From NCBI GenBank assembly GCA_030849065.1, contig JASAON010001646.1, forward strand, positions 92,525 to 156,524: a DNA stretch of 64,000 bases, in the 5' to 3' direction. The translations under genes and the position numbers were made by a program. Origin of the DNA: Jaenimonas drosophilae. Lineage: Eukaryota > Euglenozoa > Kinetoplastea > Trypanosomatida > Trypanosomatidae. The notes below the pieces were generated by a model that was not told the origin of the DNA, did no database searches, and saw only the letters and a program-made list of their open reading frames with translations. This document shows, piece by piece, positions 57,008 through 64,000 of this stretch (the first letter of the stretch is position 1; every line of letters begins with the position of its first letter).

Positions 57008-58257
57008 TCTTCTCATACTCATCATCATCCTCCTCCTCCTCACCAAGGATTGGCTGAGTGATTGGGGGAACATGAAGCAATGCGGAGTTCAGGGGGGGGT
57101 ATTGCCCTCGTCATACCGTACACAGGACTCACCACCATCACTGGTACGCCAGCTCACTCCAACGACGGCATGTGCGTGCGTGTGTGTGTGTGTTGCAAAG
57201 GTGATGCAAAGGATTTGTGGAGATCAGATGCAGTTTTTGTTGGCACCACTCTCGTCGTTTCACTACGGAGTGCGGCCGCCATGCTGCAATGGCGTTGAAT
57301 TCATCCGCAGACTTACCAAGGCTTGGCTGTGGCTACTGTCATAACTCCTCGCATGTATGTGCGTGTGTGCGTGTGGTTATTGAAGCAGCCGACTAAGATG
57401 CCTCTAGGCTCTCTGATTTAGGAGGGTGCTGGAGAGCAAGAAGACGATTTGAGCACCAAGGAGTGTTTGGGTAGTGTTGCTGTGGTTAGTTGAGCATGTG
57501 TCAAGATCTGAAGCACACACACACACACAACCATCACTTGTGTGGCCGGAACAGCCTACAGAAACAACGATGTTTGGTGGGACAAAGAAACGTGAGTCTG
57601 TCATTTTATTTCGTGGGTTTGGTTTTTTTTCATGTCTTGGATCCCCAAAGAGAGAGAGCTCAGCATTCGTCGTGCGGGAGGGTGGTGGTGTGTAGCAGCT
57701 TGGGGGGCACCCATCTGCGTCCCTCTCCGCTCGTACGGATGTTACCTTCTTTTGCGTCGTCTTCACACGCACACGCCTAAACACGATGGATGATCGTGCA
57801 TATGTGTGCTCCGATAAGCAGTTGCGTGAAGTGGCATAGAGGAGCGTTTTGGGAAGTGCATTGCAAATGCGACGTATGGTGGATCACAATGAGGAGTCCG
57901 GGGAGAGCTCCTCTCTTCCAAGGATGGGAGAGAGCGAGAGGAACATTTGTTTGCTCATCCCTTCGTATCTTGTTGTAGGTATGCTGTACCTTCATCATCC
58001 TTCGTCTTCTACTCAATTATTTTTTTGTTGTTGTGTGCTCGAAGTGCTCCACGGCAGATATCTGCGTGAGCGGAAGAAGGAATCCACCCACACAACCCCA
58101 CGACCACGGCCGGGGGAGGTGGTTAGCAACGTACATAGACAACCAATCAAAGGGAGGACGCCGTCCACGTGGCCCAGAGGCCCACACACACACACACACA
58201 CACACACGTACACGAATACACACTAACGAGCTTTAGTTAGAGGGGAAGTCTTTGGTG
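57008..58257. other. long gene-free spacer (1.2 kb)
   Basis: No credible gene. (CA)n at about 57513-57527 and 58183-58207, several GT runs, and a T run at about 58019-58026. AGs at 58229-58230, 58235-58236 and 58239-58240 precede the next start. Small frames here show no conserved-looking sequence. Confidence 0.5.
58183..58207. repeat. (CA)n microsatellite
   Basis: About twelve CA units. Similar runs occur at 15511-15525, 21756-21774, 34037-34058 and (as GT) 41751-41771, always between genes. Confidence 0.9.
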
Positions 58258-60678
58258 ATGGAGCGCCGTGCCAACAACAAGGGCCGTAGTCCTGCAGGCC
58301 GCCATGTGTCTAGCTTCACCGCGGGTGGACGTCCTCGCGTGGCGGGAACGCCAACCACCACGCTGGAGGTGAGTACGCTCGTGACGGAGCCCCTCTTACA
58401 GCTCGCGGAGCAGATGCGTACCATCATCCCCAAGGGAACGTGGCAGAGCTTCGGCAGTGAGGAAGAGATTGCGCGGGAAAACGCCACCGGTGTGCAAAAG
58501 CGTCCACTGACGCGGATGCAGTTTGACGTGGCTCGTACATTTCTGCTCCGCCACCACGCCGCCCACGATAGCTTCGTGACGAAGGAGGCCAGTGAAGATA
58601 GTCGCGACCTGCGCGCATCGCAGAATCCACTCTATGAGGTGATGCGCGATGAGGTAAGCATCGGCGTTCAAGCAGTACCCGAGAAGCGCTCTACACCGGC
58701 ACAGACGTACTTTGCACGCAAGGTCAACGCCTCCGCCCAGGCAGAGCCCACCTTGGTGGATGCGTGCATCCGCCACATTGCCGTGCCCAAGAAGGAGACC
58801 CCTGCCGTCACCGCCTTCTTGCAGAATGTGATGCCGCGTATGCTGCACTGCCTCACACAAAACTACGAAGTGCCCATCTACACAGACGACTTCAGCCTCT
58901 TCAAGGAGGATGATGCCATTGTTGGCACACGTGACGATATTATGATGCTGGAGAAGGGCAACTACACCCACAGCGCCACCAAGGACCGCCGCGTGAGCAG
59001 CATTGGATGGCGGAGCTCACGTGGTCGAGATGACTACGTGTGCGTGGCCAGCATTGCCCCTTACTCGTTGGAGGAGCGCATTGATGCGCAGCGGCGGTGT
59101 GAGAGCAGCGTGTCTGTGGTGTGGGAGTTCTCCGACCCGATGCATCCGCGGTACATTTTGGAGTCACCCAATGAGGTGCAGGTTATACGCTTCAGCCCGT
59201 CACGTCCCAACCTCATCGCGGGTGGTGCCATGAACGGCCAAGTCTATCTCTGGGACCTTAGCCAGGCCGATGGCATCCCCTTCCTGATGGATATGGCCAA
59301 CGCAGGCAATGACCCACTGAGCGGAGCCAAGACGGGCGGGGTGGGCGATGGCGCGGGCAGCGCACGTGGGGCGGACTTCCGAGATGCGGGCGAGGTGCCC
59401 CCGATGCCGGATAGTGTGAAGGGCGTGACCTTGGAGAAGGATGGCGATGTGTTGGTGCCACGATTGCAGCCCATTCAGTCCTCCAGAGTGGAGCTCTCCC
59501 ACCGCCGACCGGTGCATGACCTTCAGTGGCTTCAGAGCAACGTGGAGTGTACCTTTGACGGGAAACAAACGGTGGTGGAGGAGGGCAGCCATCAGTTTGC
59601 CACCGTGAGTGATGATGGCGCCCTCTACATTTGGGATACCCGGCCAGAGAACCTCCCCCAAGACAAGCTCCGCAAGATGAAGCACCAAACCAAGGGCACA
59701 CAAGACCTGCCATGGGTGCCGATGCTCAAGTACCAGCTCACCAAGCCCGATGGCTCCGGTGACATGATGGGCTTCCGCTTCTCCTTCGACGGCCTCGCGC
59801 CCGATGAGTTGCCCATGTATACCGCCGCCGTGGGCACCACCGATGGCGAGTTTGCCACCTGCGGCATGGTGACGAAGAACGATCGCACCAACGTTGTTGT
59901 GCCCACCTTTGGGCTGACCAAAGACACACGTTTTGTGCGTAACGTCGTCAACGCCCATGCTGGCCCCGTCTACTGTGTGCAGCGCCACCCCATCATTGGC
60001 GATGTGTATCTCACCTGTGGTGATCATAGCTTCAAGGTGTGGCGTGCGGGCTTTGACCTTCCCTTGTACCGCTCGCCCTACATTGAGAGCAACGTGACGT
60101 GTGCGGCGTGGTCACCTGCCCGCCCCGCCGTTGTCTTCATTGGCACCAGCGATGGCAAGGTGGAGGTGTGGGACCTCCTCGACCGCAACAATGAGCCCTT
60201 GCTGGTACACCACATGATTCAGGATGCCATCGCCACCATCTCCTTCAAGCCACTGCCACCACACGTTCCGTCGCACTACCTACAACATGTGGCCATTGGC
60301 ACCAACCTAGGCTCCTTCCACTGGTATGTGCTGCCGGCGGTGCTCTCCAAGGCACCCAACGGGGAGAAGCGCCACTTCCGCGCGATGCTGGAGAGGGAGG
60401 TTCGGCGTGCGGCCTACTACCGCTGGAGATGGGTGGAGCGTAGTCTCGAGATGGACCGCTATGGCACCAGTGCGCCGCGCATGGTCATTGCCACCAAGGC
60501 CACCACCAAGCTAGATGATGAAGAGGAGGAGGAGGACGTCTGGAATGCCAAACCGGCGGAGGATGATGATTTTGGCAACTTTTACGCGCACGATCCGGAG
60601 CGGGATAGGGAGTTCCTCGAGACGGTGGAGCAGCTACGACAGCGCGAGGAGGAGTCCATGAAGTCGGAGCTGAAGTGA
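58258..60678 (+). CDS. axonemal dynein intermediate chain, DNAI3/WDR63 (IC140)-like
   Basis: WD-repeat intermediate chain of an axonemal dynein, most like the inner-arm IC140/WDR63 type. N-terminal features favouring this are VSIGVQAVPEKRSTPAQTYF, VNASAQAEPT and AFLQNVMPRMLHCLTQNYEV. WD repeats run from about residue 284: VVWEFSDPMHPRY, VIRFSPSRPNLIAGG, GQVYLWDLSQ, ALYIWDTRPENL, GPVYCVQRHPIIGDVYLTCG, AAWSPARPAVVFIGTSDGKV, EVWDLLDR. The C-terminus is acidic and helical (LDDEEEEEDVWN). I use the ATG at 58258; the frame is open two codons earlier without one. Its presence implies a motile flagellum. Certain as a dynein-type WD chain, less so for the exact subtype. Confidence 0.85.
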   Translation: MERRANNKGRSPAGRHVSSFTAGGRPRVAGTPTTTLEVSTLVTEPLLQLAEQMRTIIPKGTWQSFGSEEEIARENATGVQKRPLTRMQFDVARTFLLRHHAAHDSFVTKEASEDSRDLRASQNPLYEVMRDEVSIGVQAVPEKRSTPAQTYFARKVNASAQAEPTLVDACIRHIAVPKKETPAVTAFLQNVMPRMLHCLTQNYEVPIYTDDFSLFKEDDAIVGTRDDIMMLEKGNYTHSATKDRRVSSIGWRSSRGRDDYVCVASIAPYSLEERIDAQRRCESSVSVVWEFSDPMHPRYILESPNEVQVIRFSPSRPNLIAGGAMNGQVYLWDLSQADGIPFLMDMANAGNDPLSGAKTGGVGDGAGSARGADFRDAGEVPPMPDSVKGVTLEKDGDVLVPRLQPIQSSRVELSHRRPVHDLQWLQSNVECTFDGKQTVVEEGSHQFATVSDDGALYIWDTRPENLPQDKLRKMKHQTKGTQDLPWVPMLKYQLTKPDGSGDMMGFRFSFDGLAPDELPMYTAAVGTTDGEFATCGMVTKNDRTNVVVPTFGLTKDTRFVRNVVNAHAGPVYCVQRHPIIGDVYLTCGDHSFKVWRAGFDLPLYRSPYIESNVTCAAWSPARPAVVFIGTSDGKVEVWDLLDRNNEPLLVHHMIQDAIATISFKPLPPHVPSHYLQHVAIGTNLGSFHWYVLPAVLSKAPNGEKRHFRAMLEREVRRAAYYRWRWVERSLEMDRYGTSAPRMVIATKATTKLDDEEEEEDVWNAKPAEDDDFGNFYAHDPERDREFLETVEQLRQREEESMKSELK

Positions 60679-61231
60679 GTGGCACGCACATGCACCACAT
60701 ACACCACGCACACACACGTGTACAACAAGGAGGCAGAAAAAAAGAAACCGAAGAAGACGTGTGCGCGCCTCCACTCTGTATGTACGATAACCACGCGATG
60801 GGGAATGTATTTTGGAGATTCCATGACCATCAACGATGCCACCAACGAAGAAGGTGAAGTGAATGCGTACGTTCGTGCTCCACGCGACAACACATTTGTT
60901 TGGTATGTGTGATGTGGTTGAACCGTTGATGTGCATCACGTTCCTTCTTGTTTCTGCTTTTTTTTTTACCCCATCTCTTGCGTGTTAGTGGTAGGTACCC
61001 AATCTGCTTGAGCATCAACATTCACTGTTCACTGGCCTCTCTTCGTAGGGCGACGACGCACATACCTTGGCCGTCGTAAGGAGCAACCACGAGACGTGTT
61101 TGATTCATTCACGCAACAACACAATTCGAAGGAGCAGCTGGTAGTAAAAAAAAAAAAAAAAAACTATCATCCACAGCAAGAACAGTAACGACCACAACAA
61201 CCACAGCAACAACAAACCAACCAAGAAGAGA
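60679..61231. other. intergenic spacer
   Basis: (CA)n at about 60708-60716 and a T run (10 or more T) at about 60959-60968. An A18 run lies at 61146-61163, with CAACAA repeats up to the next ATG. The acceptor is unclear; AG at 61048-61049 (CTTCGTAGG) is a candidate. Confidence 0.55.
61146..61163. repeat. A18 homopolymer
   Basis: Eighteen consecutive A, 68 bases before the ALIX ATG, the longest homopolymer in the window. It lies in the predicted 5' UTR. Confidence 0.95.
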
Positions 61232-63775
61232 ATGGCGGATGCACCACCAGCCGATGCATTCATTGTGCTGCCCTACCGTCGTGGGGATGTCAGTGACCCG
61301 GATTGGCGCCTCTGCATGCACTACCTCTCCGCCACCAGCCCAAGCAGCTGCAACTCCACCGTGGAGGACGCCTTCCGTACCATGGCAAGCTACCACGAGA
61401 GCGTCGTACGTACATGCCAGTTGAGCCCAGACTCACAATTCACCATCTCGGAAAAGTTCATTGACTACACCGCCCTGCGCTACTGCCAGCTCATCGCCAT
61501 GGCCCAAGCACACTTGCCCCTAAACAGCGGGCAGGTCAACGCCAAGCTGAAGTACGTCTGGCGCGACAGCTTGATTGATGGCCTGCGCTATGAATCCATG
61601 AATAGCAACGCCGAGCTGACGAGCTGCATCTACAACATCGCCGCCTGCTACAACAACCTCGGCGTGCAAGGCGTGCAGCGTGGTGGGGTGGAGGAGATCA
61701 GCCAGGCCTACGCCAACTTTCAGAAGGCCGCCGGCTACTACACCATGTTGATGGAGGAGCTCTCCGTGCGTATTCCGCCCGAGCAACGCGACCAGGGAGA
61801 CCTGGCGCCGACTTCCCTGCGACTACTCCAGCGCATGGCCCTCGCTCACGCACACCACAGCGGCTATCTCAAGGCCTCCATCAACATGGCCGACCGCCAT
61901 GATACCTTGGCCAAGTTGGCGGCCGAAGGTGCCAAGGTGTACGACGAGGTGCGTGCGCTCTTTAAGGGATCAACATGGTCTGCCGCGGCCACCAAGAAGG
62001 CCAAGGAGGTGGAGCTGCACCTCTCCGCCGCCGTTGTGGTCTTCCGCGCCCGCGCCTGCCTCCATCGTGCGGCGCAGCGTGAGTCGGAGAGCGCCATGGG
62101 CGAGGCCATCGCCTACCTCAAGGTGGCCAGAGAGCAACTGGGCAAGCTGCCAAAGATGCCAACCAACGCACTCATTGCGTGGGTGAATGAGGTCATCACG
62201 CGTGTTAACGAGACCTCTGCCAAGGCGGAAAAAACGAACGCCGCCGTCTTCTTTGATCGCGTGCCCGCGGAGGTGCCGCCCGTTGAGGGGCTTCCACGGC
62301 CCCTCGGCCAAGCCGCCACACCCGCCAGTGTGGTGATGGCGGAATCAACACGTGCCAGCGATCCATTTTTCGGCATCACCCCGGCACACGTCGCCGACTA
62401 CGCCCGAACGTGGCGCGCGGAGCAGCAACAACGTGTAGATGCGTGCATCAATGCCGCCGCCCAAGGGCGTGCCTCCATCAGCCAAGGTCTCGCCCAGCTC
62501 GGGGCGGTGGCGGCGACGGAGCATGTCGGTGGCGAGCTCGATGCGCGCGATCGCATTCCGGGGCCGCTGCGCGCACGTCTTGTGCGGTGCCAGGATGAAG
62601 CGGGCGGCAGGCCCACGGATAAGTTGGCGGAGCTCCTCTCCGAGGGTGAGACGATGCAGCAACGTGCGGCAGATGCCACGCAGCGTGTTGAGCAGCTCTT
62701 CCAGCAGCTAGCGACGGAGGAGCAGGGCTACATCACCACCTATGGCGAGCGCATGTGGTTTTCATTGATGCAGGCCTACCACACTACACCCGACTACGGA
62801 GTGCTGCATCAGCACCTCCAGGAGGCCAAGCAAGGGATGCAGACCTCCGTGGAGGATCCCATGGCACAGGTGAAGCGGCGCATCTCCACGCAACTTCAGT
62901 CTCTCGCCCGCCTCTCGTGGAAGATGGCGGATTTGGATGCGTTGATGCCCTACTCGCGTAGTACAGAAGCACAAGATGGTGCGGCCAAGACACAGGCCCT
63001 CATCAACCAGCTTAAGGAGCTCCTCGCCAGCAAAGATGCGCTGGAGAAGCAGCAGCTCAACGCAGAAGCAAGCCTGAAGGAGTTATTGGGCTCAGACGCC
63101 ATCACCACGTCGCTGTCGGCGGCGGAATCAGCCGATCGGCAAATGGTGCTTGCGCGTGCCACGCAATCCATCACCGATGCGATGGAAAAAGTGAATGCCC
63201 CACTGCGCGAGGAGCGTGAGCTCAACGGGCGAGCGGAGGCGCTCATGGAGTCGCTGACCGTTGCGCAGAGCGCCGACCCCGTTGTGGCAGAGATTGAGCA
63301 GCTCACCAACAACCTGAGCTGTGCCTGTGACGTCTATGAGGAGTCGGTGCGCTCGCTGAGTGGGTGCCATCAAGCGGCCACGGCGGTGTTGATGAGTTTG
63401 GAAGAGGTGGAGGCAGCCACACAGGCCTTCGTATCAAAGCGCAAGGCGGCTGCCACAGACGCACAACGCCGGCTGGATGCCAGCATCGAGGCCAAGATGC
63501 AGCACATGCAAGCCACACAGGGTGATATTGATGCCTCCCAACGACGCCAACAAGATTTGCGTGCTCAGATTGCATCATTGGAGCAGCAGAAGCAGCCGCA
63601 ACAACAACCTGGTTTTCAGAGCTATGGTCCTCCGCCAATGCAGCAGCCCACGTACCAGCAGCCTACGCCCGTTTCGTACAACTACTCCGCTCCAGGTTAT
63701 GCCATGCCGCAACAACAACAACCACAGCAGCCAAACTATGGTGGCTATCCAAACTACACCTACCCTCATGCATGA
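61232..63775 (+). CDS. ALIX/BRO1-family ESCRT adaptor
   Basis: An 847-residue protein with the full ALIX plan. An N-terminal BRO1 domain (about 1-340) contains KYVWRDSLIDGLRYES, LTSCIYNIAACYNNLGVQ and ANFQKAAGYYTML. In other eukaryotes this domain binds the ESCRT-III subunit CHMP4/SNF7. A long helical V-type domain (about 380-770) has PLRARLVRCQDEAGG, VEQLFQQLATEEQGYI and many heptads. The Pro/Gln/Tyr-rich tail (about 790-847) has QPTYQQPTPVSYNYSAPGY and ends YPNYTYPHA. The family links cargo or membranes to ESCRT-III in endosomal sorting, budding and abscission. Gln-rich stretches are encoded by CAA/CAG repeats. Confidence 0.92.
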   Translation: MADAPPADAFIVLPYRRGDVSDPDWRLCMHYLSATSPSSCNSTVEDAFRTMASYHESVVRTCQLSPDSQFTISEKFIDYTALRYCQLIAMAQAHLPLNSGQVNAKLKYVWRDSLIDGLRYESMNSNAELTSCIYNIAACYNNLGVQGVQRGGVEEISQAYANFQKAAGYYTMLMEELSVRIPPEQRDQGDLAPTSLRLLQRMALAHAHHSGYLKASINMADRHDTLAKLAAEGAKVYDEVRALFKGSTWSAAATKKAKEVELHLSAAVVVFRARACLHRAAQRESESAMGEAIAYLKVAREQLGKLPKMPTNALIAWVNEVITRVNETSAKAEKTNAAVFFDRVPAEVPPVEGLPRPLGQAATPASVVMAESTRASDPFFGITPAHVADYARTWRAEQQQRVDACINAAAQGRASISQGLAQLGAVAATEHVGGELDARDRIPGPLRARLVRCQDEAGGRPTDKLAELLSEGETMQQRAADATQRVEQLFQQLATEEQGYITTYGERMWFSLMQAYHTTPDYGVLHQHLQEAKQGMQTSVEDPMAQVKRRISTQLQSLARLSWKMADLDALMPYSRSTEAQDGAAKTQALINQLKELLASKDALEKQQLNAEASLKELLGSDAITTSLSAAESADRQMVLARATQSITDAMEKVNAPLREERELNGRAEALMESLTVAQSADPVVAEIEQLTNNLSCACDVYEESVRSLSGCHQAATAVLMSLEEVEAATQAFVSKRKAAATDAQRRLDASIEAKMQHMQATQGDIDASQRRQQDLRAQIASLEQQKQPQQQPGFQSYGPPPMQQPTYQQPTPVSYNYSAPGYAMPQQQQPQQPNYGGYPNYTYPHA

Positions 63776-64000
63776 GCTGATGAACGTGCTCATCATCGTC
63801 ACCGTCTCGGTTTGATGAATACATCCATGGCCGACGTGCTTCTTTTTTCTCTCTTCCTCGTGGTGGATTGAGGCACCAACTTATCTCCCAAAACACACGC
63901 ACACGCACATGCCGCAGCATCTATCAACAACAACTGTTTGCCATTATTTATATTCACGTCATTGTGAAACAAGATTGATGTGTTTCTTGGTACTTGGACT
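63776..64000. other. 3' flank of ALIX to window end
   Basis: A TTCTTTTTTCTCTCTTCCTC tract at about 63838-63858 may be the acceptor of a gene beyond the window. No start codon with a long frame follows inside the window. Confidence 0.5.

Noticed and set aside
21812..63775. Functional ESCRT cluster (VPS2 with ALIX)
   Set aside because: The genes lie 39 kb apart among unrelated genes. Kinetoplastid transcription units do not group genes by function.

Overview
The window looks like nuclear DNA of a flagellated kinetoplastid protist. All 31 genes I can support lie on the + strand. None shows an intron. They are separated by 0.2-1.4 kb spacers rich in (CA)n and T/C runs. Most starts are preceded by a polypyrimidine tract and an AG a short way upstream, the layout of a polycistronic unit processed by spliced-leader trans-splicing. 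Ribosomal protein P0 ends in a kinetoplastid-style acidic MGGLF tail without the usual terminal Asp. An axonemal dynein intermediate chain shows the cell makes a motile flagellum. A free-living bodonid such as Bodo saltans fits, but the species is inference.

Layout. 1-10 kb: JMJD6-like oxygenase, a Q/G/Y-rich protein, an unknown membrane protein, two proteins with Pro/Tyr-rich tails, and a MAPKKK-like kinase. 10.7-13.1 kb: two identical copies of ribosomal protein P0 separated by unrelated spacer. 13-27 kb: two unknown proteins, an ethanolamine/choline kinase, a protein with a C-terminal Schlafen-type AlbA_2 domain, ESCRT-III VPS2, ribosome-biogenesis factor NOC1 and proteasome subunit RPN3. 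27-42.4 kb: a protein with cNMP-binding-like domains, a protein with a galactose-binding-like domain, several membrane or mitochondrial-type proteins including MIC10, and RNA polymerase II subunit RPB11. 42.8-52.7 kb: two giant paralogous polytopic proteins that each end in a complete DGAT2-type acyltransferase domain. 53-64 kb: small unknown proteins, an RGG protein, an eIF4E isoform, a dynein intermediate chain and an ALIX/BRO1 protein.

Genes in such units are usually functionally unrelated. ALIX and VPS2 act in the same ESCRT pathway but lie about 39 kb apart, so I draw no operon inference. The most unusual content is the DGAT2 pair. Each protein carries about five repeats of a four-helix membrane module with a Pro-Phe-x-Gly-Gly loop, a fold I do not recognise, fused to the catalytic domain. 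Next in interest are the Schlafen-like domain with an apparently intact E/E/D nuclease triad, the identical P0 copies, and the eIF4E lacking one of the two cap-stacking tryptophans.
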